Assembly: GCA_014529385.2 (NCBI GenBank)
Contig: CM043965.1
Coordinates: forward strand, 14,328,912 to 14,392,911
DNA from: Adiantum capillus-veneris
Taxonomy: Eukaryota; Streptophyta; Polypodiopsida; Polypodiales; Pteridaceae
Direction: 5' to 3'
DNA length: 64,000 nucleotides
Shown: positions 34,527 through 45,871 of the stretch, piece after piece
How positions within the stretch are numbered: position 1 is the stretch's first letter
How the letters are laid out: each line of letters begins with the position of its first letter
Program-made: the position numbers and the translations under genes
The notes under the pieces: model-generated
Seen by the model: the letters and a program-made list of their open reading frames with translations, nothing else
Database searches by the model: none
What the model was told of the DNA's origin: nothing

Positions 34527-35227
34527 TACACACATTCTCTCATTATGTGGAGTGCAAAATGCAAGAGCTCCATCTCCTTCTCCAAGTTTGTTGAGAAGTG
34601 GAGAGCCTACACCAACACTCTTGGCTATGGAATGCAAATCCAACCAAGAGCAATGCTTCAATGCTTAAGCTTGCCATCTTCTACATCTTCATTACTATGC
34701 TATTATGCTATGCTAAGCAAGAAGAGTGATGATAATTGAGAAATATTTCTTTCTCCTATGGAATGTTTCTTCTTTCTCTTCTCTACCCTCATTCCCCGCT
34801 AGCTCTCTCCACCTTCGAAGGTGTTTGAGGCCTTGGGACTGAGGCTTGGAATAGTCAATGCTTTTTGCAAAGTTTATGTTCAGCTCGTGATGCATGAAGA
34901 TTTCCATTTTCATAGCATCACCAAGGTCACAAGGAACACAAAGATTGTACTGTAAAAAAGTCTCTCTTGATGGGAAAACCTATAATACAAACGCCTTTTG
35001 GAGGGGGGACCGGCTCCAAGTAAATCCGGTCCTCATCTATTGTCATGTTCTCTAATACTCTCTCTCTTGCAAAAGTATTGTTCATGCCAAGTTAATTAAG
35101 TACTATGTTTATGTTGCTACCATCAATTAAGTTCACCCTCCAAGTTCTCAAAGTAATTTCACAAAAATGCTCACTCTAATTCTCTTAATTCCGCTATTTT
35201 CAAAGTTTATAGGTCATTTACATTACA
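33808..35227 (+). repeat. 5' LTR of G1 copy B (5'-truncated)
   Basis: It matches 43441-44848 from the tcataaaatctaat block to the end near cattaca. It contains (GA)n at about 34397-34454 and (CA)n at about 34491-34522. The primer site after it (35228-35243, ttcatagcatttgg) is a decayed form of the iMet site of copy A. Confidence 0.85.
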
Positions 35228-35636
35228 TTCATAGCATTTGGTTTCTCTTTTCTTGCGTAAGAAGAGAGGTCCTTAAGTAGCCTATTAATGGTTGATTTTG
35301 TTAATTATATTAGGGTAAGTGGGACTAAGATCTATTATCGATTTTGTTGAGCCCATTATTTGGGATATGGTGCACATCTCGGGAGCTTTGGTCTTAATAA
35401 TGGAGTCTTCTTAAACTTGCCTATGGCTTTACCATTATTGAGCCATAAGAAGTCCGAAAGGAGCTATCCCTTGGCAACTTCACTATGTTAGACCCACTCC
35501 ACTACTCTCTATAATTAACCGATTCGAGCAATGGGTGTAGATACTTAAGTGCCCATTTTCAAAGGCTAAGAGGAGTAGCAACTAAGGTTTTGAATTACCA
35601 AAGCATACACTAAGTAAACACATAAGTTTAATTAAC

Positions 35637-37150
35637 ATGGTTGACAATAACCAAGAGAGTAGAATGAACATTGATAACTTTGATTTTGCACATGAAGGTG
35701 CTAATGATGATGCCCCCATGTTTGTTGATTATCTTGTTACTAGGTTGCAACAAGCTATGGGCAACCCCGCTTTGCAAGCCGAAGTTACTCAACAACTTCG
35801 TGCTTATGGGATTTCCTTTCCTCTCCAAGAAGAGAGAGAGCTTAGGAGACCTCTTGATGAGACCCCCAAAAGAAGATTCTTTCCAGACGAGAGGAGGAAT
35901 CCAAAGATCAAGAAAGTAATGAACCCCTCAGTTCCTTCAAAGATGTGGCTCCACGAAGAAGGCGGACTAAACAATCGCCAACTCCTCCCAAGAGGAGACG
36001 GTTAACCCATAGTCCTTCTTCTCGTCACTCCAAAAGGGAAGAGAGGAAACAAAGGAAGAAAAGGGTAAGAAAGAGGTTACCCTCTTCTCTTTCTTCTTCA
36101 CCTCTACCGATGAAAGCTATGGCTATTCTCCTAGAGAATACAAGAGGGGAGGACATCGCAAATCTTACCCTGCATGGCGAAGGTCACAAAAGCTAAAGAA
36201 GTTCAAAGAGGGAGGAAAGAGTATCTCTTTTCTTACCTATGATGGCACCTTTGGTGCTACCGACAAAGTGTTGGCCTTCATCCAACGATTTGATGTGGCC
36301 TTTGGAGACGAGGGCTTTACGGAGTCCTCCAAGCTACTCCATGTAGCTATGCGCTTCCAAAAATCGGCTTGTCAATGGTGGGCTAGCCTTTGTGGCAACG
36401 ACGAAGCCCCAAAGACATGGAAAACTCTACGGGTTTCCATCATGAAGAAATTCCTTGCAAGCGATGCAAAGGACAAAGTAATCACCAAACGACGGAGTTT
36501 GAGGTTTCTCTCTCATGAGTCAATCCACAAATATGTGGAAAAGTTTTGGGATTTACATCTCAAGGCTACTGTCTTTCAAAAGATAGACTTCGCCAAGAAA
36601 AAGCAACAATTCTATGCCGGATTACCTGAAGAGATGGCCGAGTATGTCAACTCTCAACGGCTTAGTTCTATCAGCGAAGTAATCCACCATACCATGGTTG
36701 CTTCGTGCATCAATATCCAACAAGGGGCTAAACGGAATGTCAAGCCCATGGAAAATAAAAACAAAAGTGATGCAAAGGGAAAAATTAATGCCCAAAATTC
36801 TTCCCAAGGCCATTCCGACAACAACAACAACAATCGGTCCAAGGAGAAAGGAGTTTACAAAGGTAAAAATAAACTCTCTCTTAAAGAGCTTGAAACTTGG
36901 GATCACAAATGTTTAATTTTGGGGAGCAAGGACATGGTTATTGTTCTTGCCCCCAAAAAAAATGCTTGCAATGAGACTCCTAGAGCTTCCACCATCGAAG
37001 CTCCAAAAGAGGATGCTCATTGCAAAGGATCATCTCTCTCTTATGCTTGGGGAAAGGTAAGGGACCATGATGCCTTCATCTTGTTTGACCCTGGCTCTAC
37101 TCACAACTTCACATCAATGGATTTGGCCACCAAGTTGGGCTTCAAGCTTT
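35637..37150 (+). pseudogene. gag and protease start of G1 copy B
   Basis: ATG at 35637. Frames shift near 35940 and 36200. A basic Arg/Ser/Pro region (about 35945-36110) precedes the capsid domain (about 36200-36720; QWWASLCG, DLHLKATVF, YAGLPEEM). A damaged zinc knuckle follows near 36906-36955 (readable as a CCHC only with a one-base shift). The protease active-site motif DPGSTHNF lies near 37086-37110, where Asp-Pro-Gly-Ser replaces the usual D-[ST]-G-[AS]. The product would form the particle and process the polyprotein; it is broken here. Confidence 0.85.
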
Positions 37151-37154
37151 TGAG

Positions 37155-38900
37155 ATGGGAAATATTGTAATGGCTGACACAGCTTTCAAGGGACAACAAG
37201 CCTCCGTTACTCCCTTGATTGGGAAGTTGAGGCTTCATGTCCAAAGCTATGTCGACAAAGAATACTTTTTCATCTCTCCTCTCCAACATGAGGATGCTAT
37301 CCTAGGGGCGCCATGGTTTGATCGCATGGCTACCAACATGAAGTTCCCTGAGAGGAGAATCTACTTCACCTACAAGGGAAAGAACATGTATATAGATGCT
37401 AATGAGTCTGGTCGTACTATACCACTTGTAAATCCTCTTGCCCTTGATAAATCAATGAAGAGCTCAATTTCTGCTTATATGATTTTTGTCAAAGAGTCCC
37501 TAAGGTCCTAATGTTTCATCAAAGGTGAATGGTAGGAATCAAGAAGAGTTACACTTGTCTAAATTTCTAAAAGGATTTCAAGGTGTGTTCATCGATGTTA
37601 TCCTTATGGACTTACCTCCAAAACGAGGGGATGGTGACCATAGAATTGAGTTCTTATCAGGAAGCTCACCGCCTAACAAACCTCCTCATCGAGTTTCCCA
37701 AGCTCAACAAGAGGAGATCATGAGGCAAGTACAAGAATTGGTAGACAAAGGGATATTGAGGCCTAACTCCTCTCCCTTTTGTTCTCCAGTCCTTTTAGTG
37801 AAAAGAAAGTCAGAACATACCGCATGTGAGTGGACTATTGCGCACGAAACCATTTCACTATCAAAAACAAATTTTCCGTACCTCGGGTAGAAGATCTGTT
37901 TGATAAACTACAAGGCTCTACCTACTTCAGTAGGATTGACCTTAAAAGTGGCTATCATCAAATAAGGATAGTGGAGGAAGATATCCTAAAGACCGCATTT
38001 TGTACAACATTTGGTCTTTATGAATATCTAGTCATGCCTTTTGGCTTGACCAATGCACCTTCCATATTCAATCATTTGATGGAGAAAATATTTAGACCCT
38101 ACCGCAAGTTCATTGGAGTGTTCGTTGATGATATCATAATCTACTCCAAGTCCTTGGAGGAACACAAGCAACATCTCCAAGTGTTTTTTCAAGCATTGAG
38201 GAAAAAAAAGCTTTTTCTCAACCAAAAGAAAAGAGAAATTTTCCATCAAGAGATTCAATACTTAGGTCATATTATCTCTCAAGATGGTATCCGTATGGAT
38301 CCATCAAAGTTAGAAGTAATAAAAGCATGGCCTAACCCAAGGAATCTACATAAGCTAAGAAGCTTTATTAGTATGTGTGCATACTATAGACGCTTCATAG
38401 TAGCAAAATTTTCTCAAATAGCAGGACCATTACATGACTTAACAAAGAAGAACGTTAAGTATTCATGGACTGCTAAGTAGCAAAAAGCTTTTGACAAGCT
38501 CAAAGAGAAGCTTACCTCTCAACCAGTCCTCATGATTTCGAATCTCTCAAAACCATTTGAGGTCCAATGTGATGCTTGTGGTGATTGCCTTGGAGCAGTC
38601 TTGCTTCAAGAAGGACATGCCATAGCATATGAGAGCCGAAGGCTCAATACAGATGAACAGGTCTTGGGCATTTATGAGAAAGAGCTTTTAGATGTTCTAC
38701 ATGCCCTAGACACATGGAAGAACTATTTATTGGGGACTCCATTCATTTGACAAGCAGACCATCAAAGTCTCAACTACTTCATGACGCAAACAAAGCTTTC
38801 CGACAAACAAATGAAGTGGGCAAATTTGTTTCGCAATTTAATTTTCATATTGCTCACATTGCTGATAAGCACAATCAAGTGGCCGATGCACTATCATGAC
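37155..38900 (+). pseudogene. Protease end, reverse transcriptase and RNase H of G1 copy B
   Basis: The protease finishes at EDAILGAPWFDRM (near 37290-37330). RT spans about 37640-38350 with RIDLKSGYHQIR, MPFGLTNAP and FVDDIIIYS (catalytic Asp pair near 38127-38132), then the YLGHIIS thumb region. RNase H follows (about 38530-38900; DACGDCLGAVLLQ, YEKELLDVL). Stops at 37509, 37888, 38478 and 38748 and frame changes split it. The motif set is typical of plant Ty3/gypsy chromoviruses. Confidence 0.88.
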
Positions 38901-38990
38901 GACCAGAAGTTAATGCCATGTCTATAGCAACTCACAATGATCTATCTTCTATGAAATGAGTATGCTATTTACCCTGACTTTAAAGATATA

Positions 38991-41845
38991 ATGTCAGCCC
39001 TTGCTTTGGGAAAGAAAGAGGAACCATTCACCTTGCAAGATGGTTATCTTATCCATGGAAATAGGCTATGTGTTACCCACTCTCTTCGTGAGAAAGTCAT
39101 GTATGAATTCCATGCTCCTCCCTATGTGGGGCATAGAGGCATTCAACCTACTCTTCAAGGAGTAGAGACGTATTTCCATTGGCCTACCATGAAAGTGGAC
39201 ATACAAGAGTATGTTTCAAAATGTGCGGTATGCCAAAAGACTAAATATGATAGAGGGAAGAAACCAGGATTACTCCAACCATTGCCCATCCCTAATTCAC
39301 CACGAGAGAGTATATCCATGGATTTTATCTTTGGATTACCCAAGTCTATCCATGGGAATACGAGAATATGGACAATAGTCGACAGGTTTAGCAAGCAAGT
39401 ACACTTTATTCCTGTCAAAAAGAATATTAAGGCACACCAAATGGCAACCATCTTCATATCTCAGAGTTTCAAACACCATGGATTACCCACATCCATCGTG
39501 TCAGATAGAGATCCTAGAATGACCAGTAATTTATGGAAAGGTCTCTTTGAAAATCTAGGTACAAGATTGAATTTCTCTTCGGCCTACCACCCACAAAGGG
39601 ATGGCCAAAGTGAGATAGTCAATCTTACGATACTCGATCTACTAAAGACTTATGTTACAGAAGTAGATCAACGATCACAATGGAAGAAGTACTTATCCCT
39701 TGTAGAGTATGTGAACAATAATATTGTCTATACTACTACAGAAAAAGCACCTTTTGAGATCATAGAGGGAAGACCTAAAAGTCCCTTGCTACTTAACACT
39801 AGGTTGGTAACCTAACAGGACATAAAAGTGTCCTTTCAGGGTTTTGAAAAAAACCTCCAAAACCATAGTAGATCCACTCATTTTGTAAATTCCTTTCATG
39901 AGGTTATAGTTCAAGGCCTACTACACATGGAAAAAATAAGAAACTTGTAAAATTTCTCATCTTTTGGTCACACCAAGCCTCCAAAGTTGATGGACCAGTA
40001 CATTTTCATCAAAACAATCATTTCTTACATTTTGTTGCATAAAAATAAGATTAGGGATTTTTGTAGGACTTGAGATAAATTCCCTAGTTAACTTCAATGG
40101 GTTGGTGATCAGAACATATGATTGCTTCTCACTCACTATTTTTTGTTTTGCCAAAAGAAATAGGTACAAAAAAGTTGAATTTTTACCATTCTGCGAACCT
40201 ATCATCAAAGTTTCTATAGCCACGCTCAATACAAATAATATATGCATGTTTTTTTAGTTCCCTATTGGCCTTTAGGTTCATAAGGAGCCATGGAACATGT
40301 CAAAATAATCGTACATCTTTTACCAAGGGGAATCTTGGGGACAAAGATGAAGTGCTAAATACAGCAAACATGAAAAAACTGGGTTCACCATTATGAGCTG
40401 TAGAATCCCATAGAAACTATTCAATATCTACCCAAATTTGATCATTATGACTAGGTATGGTTACTACCTACAAAATTCATATAGTTGTCACGAGAAAATA
40501 GCAATATTGAGAAAGCTATACTTGATATACTAGAATGTTTTGTTTTCTTGTATAATTGAAAAAATCAACCATCATTGTGTACAATGAAAAATACGGTATT
40601 AGGTGCCTCAAAACTCAAGGAATATTAGCTTTATGGTACAATATGCCACATAGAATATCAAAACTGCATTTGGATATCATGAAAATCACCAAAAAAATCA
40701 TAAAAGAGCTAAAATTGGCTAAAAAATAGGATTTGACAATTTTTGTAATTTGGTCATAACTTACAACATTAACATATATATCTCCCTAGAAGAATCACAA
40801 CATGTTGAGGACTACTAAAGATAGTTCTCTAGCATTATAGACCTCACAAAACATGAGTTCTAGAGTGTTATAGTTACAAAAAGTTGAAAAAAGCCAAAAA
40901 CAGGACCCGTTTTTTCACACAGTTTAGGTTGCGAAATGTTGTGCAAAGACAAGGTTAAAGATGAAATTGATATTCCAAAAAAATGTCGAGTTTTTTTCAG
41001 CTTATGAGCCAACTTTCTAGATAGATAGCACCTCAAAATCCATTTTTAAACTCTTGACATAATTCAAGCAAAATGGTCACTTAACAGGACATAAAAGTGT
41101 CCCATTACCAACCTAGTGTTAAAGTACATGGGAAGATCTTCGATGCTGATGAGTATAGCCGTGACCTACAAGAATATTTTCAAAAGGTTAAATAGGCTAT
41201 ATCCATCTCTCAACAAAGGCAAAAAGATGCTGCTGACAAGCATAGAAGGGCCTTAACATTCAAAGAAAATGATTGGGTCTTACTTAAGTTTCCCAAGGCT
41301 TGATTGAGACAAACGACGGGCAAAAATCCTACGGGCCATCAAAAGTATTATGCTAAATTAGCAAAAAGATACTATGGTTCTTTTCAAATCTTGAAGCCAA
41401 TCAATGACATGGCTTATCAACTCAAGTTTCCCAAGGTTTGATTGAGGCAAACGACGGGCAAAAATCCTACGGGCCATCAAAAGTATTATGCTAAATTAGC
41501 AAAAAGCTACTATGGTCCTTTTCAAATCTTGAAGCCAATCAATGACATGGATTATCAACTCAAGTTGCCCAACCATTGGCTCATACATAATGCTTTTCAT
41601 GTGAGCCTACTTAAGCCCTACAAAGGAGAGCCACCAATAGAACCAATTATTGAAGACCCTCCAAAATCAAAGACCAAGAAGAGGTGCTATAACCCGAAGC
41701 TATCCTTCGGCATGAAGACAAGGTACTACAACATGGTAAGATTATCCGACGATATCTTATTGAGTTCAAAAATTATCCCTTTGAAGATGCTAAATGGATG
41801 CAAGGAATCCAGCTTAAGGATAGTATGAACCTTGTCAACGCTTAA
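38991..41845 (+). pseudogene. Integrase with C-terminal chromodomain-like tail, G1 copy B (interrupted)
   Basis: The zinc region (HAPPYVGHRG, then CAVCQ) and the catalytic core (SMDFIFGLPKS, VSDRDPRMT, GQSEIVN) run from 38991 to 39792. The TIR transposon (39797-41118) interrupts it; removing it with one TTAA rejoins LLL to KVHGKIF in frame. After that come a partly duplicated segment (41255-41440 against about 41425-41560), the SYYGPFQI-type GPY motif, and a tail at 41753-41842 (YLIEFKNYPFEDAKW) matching the chromodomain strand-helix pattern Y-hydrophobic-W/F-K-G/N-Y-P...A-W. The tail needs a frameshift from the upstream frame. Chromodomains direct insertion to heterochromatin in this lineage. 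Confidence 0.83.
39797..41118. mobile_element. 1322-bp non-autonomous TIR transposon
   Basis: The terminal inverted repeats CACTAGGTTGGTAA (39797-39810) and TTACCAACCTAGTG (41105-41118) are perfect over 14 bp. TTAA flanks both sides (39793-39796, 41119-41122); the same data fit a TA duplication with ends starting ACACTAGG. A 21-bp subterminal sequence containing the palindrome GGACAtaaaagTGTCC occurs near both ends in the same orientation (39813-39833 and 41082-41102). The interior is AT-rich with no coding evidence. Superfamily uncertain: piggyBac-like by TTAA, mariner-like by TA, CACTA-like by terminal bases. Confidence 0.88.
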
Positions 41846-41969
41846 ATGCTACATTAGAGTAAGCAAATGTACATGTTTCTTTTAAATGATCATTTTTTTT
41901 GTCTTATAAGACTAATTCTCTCTTTATTGTGCACAATTTAAGTGGTATGCATACTAAGAATCATGTTTG

Positions 41970-42042
41970 TGATGACGACGTTGTGAGCTGGATGGAAACA
42001 CACACAACGCCTCTATAATGACCCGACACACACTCTTGGAAT

Positions 42043-42121
<79 letters not shown>

Positions 42122-44096
42122 TGGGGCACCACTCGGCTTACACAATCCACCTGGCCGAGACAGAGAACACACCGATGGAGTGAGAGGAGAGAGACTACCC
42201 ATTTACCCAGTCCACACAGAGAGAGAGACACACACACACACCCAAAAAACTCAGCTCAAAAGAGGAGAATTTATAATGATTAGATACAATTGAGCTTGGG
42301 CCAACACCAATGCGGAAAATAGCTCACACAATATGGGTAAAATATGCCAGATACAATCACAAATTTGAGAAGAGGCTTCGCTCATAGGAGAAACTTACAC
42401 AGCCAAAACAACAAAAAAATAGTGAGGAATTTGGAAAAATGGATAGCGCCATCGTGTCTGGAACGGCCCAAAACCCCAGTCTACAATGTCAAAGTGCTCA
42501 AATCCGACCTCGGATGAACAGTTTACGGCCAAAACAGGCTCCAAAAACAACAAAAACACAGTTGCGGTTGTTCCTCCTCTTCTCTCCATGTTTTTTCTGA
42601 TCTTCTCTTTGGTTTTTCAGTTCCCACACTTAGCTTTATTACTTGGGCTCCCTTGGCCTTTTAGATGACCTCAAACGGACCCTGAACATGCCAAAAACTG
42701 ACCTCGCAGTGCATAGTTGTCACCCTGCTGCATCCTCACCCTGCTGCATCCTCCGCACAATTGGCACTTAACTTTTTCCAATAATGCATCCCGCCACCAC
42801 GTGAAGTGGCCCCCAAATATAGTCCTCATGATGACCTTTTTGCAAAATTATCACAAGAAAACACCCACGTTGTGTCCGTACTCATCCACGTGCAAATATT
42901 GACCCCATTCGACCTCCTGACGCCACTAGATGCCATCTGACGCACCTGCTTACCTCATGTCGTCGGCCTGCGGATAGCTTCCTCAAGAAGTTTTATGCAC
43001 TACCAACTCCTCATTATTGTAGAAAAAACACACTGATACTGGTGATAGTGAAAATCGATGCACTATGTACATGCTGTCCTACCTGTACACATGTGGGCCC
43101 CACATAACTACCTGGCTCTGGAAAATGGGCAATCCTTTATTCGATGCACCATGCATGTGTATGTACATATGCAAAATCCCTTGCTCCAAAAAACTCATGA
43201 CAACGTCTCTCAAACACCATGTAGAATTTGTCACTCTACTTGGGAGGCTGAAATGGACTAAAGAGCAGACATGCTTTGTGGCAGCTATGTCTCCCAAGCA
43301 CCAAATGGGTTAGTCATCCATCTTGGAATGATGTCGCAGGGTAAAAAGGGATCCTCTACCCGCTAAGACAAATTGACTAATGACTATGGCTTTATCTCTT
43401 TTACCTCATAGTCGAGGACGGCTATGATTTCAAGAGAGAGGTAATATCATAAAATCTAATATCTAACCAACCCAAATGATTTTCTCATATTAAACTGATC
43501 ATTTGATGTGGGATAATAAACGGGAACAAGGGTTGGAATATAGACATGTGCTTACGGATCTATCTCAACACGGGGCAGATGGTAAAGGGGTCCAAATGAG
43601 AGATGGTTTGTCAAACAGCATTGCTACCTAATGGAGCTTAAAGACCGTAGGGTTAGCTTCATTAAGACCTCCAAAAGCTAGTGTTCAAAAGTCCTTTGAC
43701 CTTAGGTAAGCTAGGGATGACACTAACCAAGCATGAGGTGTTCGTTGGCTTGCTAAATTTTAGTGGGAACTTTACCCAAAAGCTTGAGGTGTTTCTTACA
43801 TGCTTAAATGATTAAAGTTCTTGAAGTATTCAATTTAAATATAACTCTAAAGAGACACGAACGCGCCATGCTTGATTGATTAAGTCCTTGAATTATTCCA
43901 TTCAACCAAATGACTTAATAAGCACAAAAGACACATGTTCAAATGATCCTTCACATCTGGCCCTCATAATGTGTTTGAATGCTATTGGTTAGGTTTTAAA
44001 GGGGTCCAATGAGAGTTTAGATACATAAAAATAAATAATTAAGTTCTTTCTCTCAAAGAGGAGAAAGAGGACACATGTCCAAATGAAATAATAAAA

Positions 44097-44141
<45 letters not shown>

Positions 44142-44848
44142 GGAGCAAGCATGAGAGGGGGGGTATACTCTCCCACACACACACACACACATTCTCTCTC
44201 CTTCTCCAAGTTTGTTGAGAAGTGGAGAGCCTACACCAACACTCTTGGCTATGGAATGCAAATCCAACCAAGAGCCATGCTTCAATGCTTAAGCTTGCCA
44301 TCTTCTTCATCTTCATCACTATGCTATTATGCTATGCTAAGCAAAAAGAGTGATGATAAGTGAGAAACTATTTCTTTCTCCTATGGAATGTTTCTTCTTC
44401 CTCTTCTCTACCCTCATTCCCCGCTAGCTCTCTCCACCTTCGAAGGTGTTTGAGGCCTTGGGACTGAGGCTTGGGATAGTTAATTCTTTTTGTAAATTTT
44501 ATGTTAATCTCGTGATGCATGAAGCTTTCCATCTTCATAGCATCACCAAGGTCAAAAGGAACACAAAGATTGTATTGTAAAAAAGTCTCTCTTGATGGGA
44601 GAATCTATAATAAAAACGCCTTTTGGAGGGGGGACCGGCTCCAAGTAAATCCGGTCCTCATCTATTGTCATGTTCTCTTATACTCTCTCTCTTGCAAAAG
44701 TATTGTTTATGCCAAGTTAATTAAGTACTATGTTTATGCTGCTACCATCAATTAAGTTCACCCTCCAAGTTCTCAAAGTAATTTCACAAAAATGCTCACT
44801 CTAATTCTCTTAATTCCATTATTCTTAAAGTTCATAGGCCATTCGCAC
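41970..44848 (+). repeat. 3' LTR of G1 copy B, split by an insertion
   Basis: It starts TGATGACGACGT (41970-41981), resumes at about 43197 and runs to about 44848 ((GA)n at 44101-44139). Its last bases differ from the other LTR ends, so the edge is approximate. Confidence 0.8.
41982..43206. mobile_element. About 1.2-kb insertion within the G1-B 3' LTR
   Basis: The LTR of copy A is continuous here. The insert is flanked by a near-perfect 10-bp repeat, ATGACGACGT (41972-41981) and ATGACAACGT (43197-43206). It includes a (CA)n tract of about 78 bp (42042-42119) and no convincing ORF. No clear terminal inverted repeats are seen. The 9-10 bp duplication would suit a Mutator-like element, but this is unproven. 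Confidence 0.6.
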
Positions 44849-44953
44849 TCACGGCCTGAGCCTGTCACCGGCCAAAAGTCTCTCTGGTTCGCACGCTGCT
44901 ATAGGGAACACTTGCCTGAGAAAGGATAATGACACGTGTCCCAGGGGGGCCAG

Positions 44954-44955
<2 letters not shown>

Positions 44956-45015
<60 letters not shown>
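44956..45015. repeat. (TC)n microsatellite
   Basis: An uninterrupted TC dinucleotide tract of about 60 bp, next to the PPR fragment. Confidence 0.95.
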
Positions 45016-45017
<2 letters not shown>

Positions 45018-45050
45018 AGCTCTTAAGTTTTCTCTTCCTGGCTCTCGAAG

Positions 45051-45197
45051 TTCGCTTCGCATCCACCAAAAACAGCCCAAAGCTTCTTGGCCTTGCTCAA
45101 GGTGGATATATCCCTCAAGCAGTGCATTCCAAGAGACGACATCTCGGACAGGAAGTTCCTCAAGCACTTTTTGTGCTTTATGAAGTGCACCACATGT
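45051..45197 (-). pseudogene. PPR gene fragment
   Basis: On the minus strand about 49 codons encode a CGALHKAQKVLEELP repeat end followed by RDVVSWNALLEGYIHLEQGQ and EALGCFWWM, a clear L/P-type PPR motif pair. Outside it the frame turns into low-complexity sequence ((GA)n, (CA)n-derived). It is a detached remnant of another PLS-type PPR gene, closer to the plant PLS consensus than some repeats of the intact gene at 28923. It is not expected to be functional. Confidence 0.8.
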
Positions 45198-45833
45198 CGC
45201 TTCATATATATGCACACACACACACACACATGAGAAGATGCGTTCACAAACAAAAACACCTCTTGATTGCTTTCTAGTCTCTCTCTCTTTTCTGCACGCA
45301 CGCACGCACAAACACACATAGCTGCCTTCCACTTAGCTATTGTACTATATAGCAAAGAAATGATATTAGGAAACGTATAAAGATCAAGGCTCATTGTATA
45401 GATCTTCTCTTTGTCTTTTACAATTCTCTATCTCTCTATGAATTTCTCTAGTTCTCTCTCTCTACTTTATCTTGGTTATCTCTATGGCGTGTGTCAATAA
45501 GAAGAGTAAATTGGAATAACCTTTCTATCCAAGTGTGGTAGATTGGTTATCCAAATTCCCTCTTGAATAGCAAGTCTTGAGTTCGAGCTGTGTCGAGTTC
45601 TTTTTCCTCTCAATGTCCTTGTTTTCCACTTTAATCCAAGATATTATGAAATCTCTCTCTCTATCACCTTAATGTGGTAGATTGGTTATGCCATTTCCCG
45701 CTTGAATAACAGGTCTTGAGTTCAACTCCTCGTCGGCTAGATCTTTAAGATCTCTTGTGATAGTTTCCGACGACGTTAAAACTCTCTTCTTCTTCTTCTT
45801 CTTCTTCTTCTCTCTCTCTCTCTCTCTCACTCA

Positions 45834-45871
<38 letters not shown>

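Larger units (their letters stand above)
33808..44848 (+). mobile_element. Ty3/gypsy chromovirus-like element, family G1 copy B
   Basis: LTR, gag, protease, RT, RNase H, integrase, chromodomain-like tail and LTR are all recognisable on the plus strand. The 5' LTR lacks its first roughly 250 bp and joins the CT-rich array instead. The 3' LTR is split by a 1.2-kb insert. A 1322-bp TIR transposon interrupts the integrase. Multiple frameshifts disable the genes. It serves as the reference for the deletions in copy A. Confidence 0.9.

Noticed and set aside
42042-42119. Open frames through (CA)n, (GA)n and hexamer tracts
   Set aside because: They encode dipeptide or low-complexity repeats on several frames at once; they are products of simple repeats, not genes.
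45534-45589. Functional tRNA gene
   Set aside because: A and B box-like motifs are present but no acceptor stem or cloverleaf can be formed.
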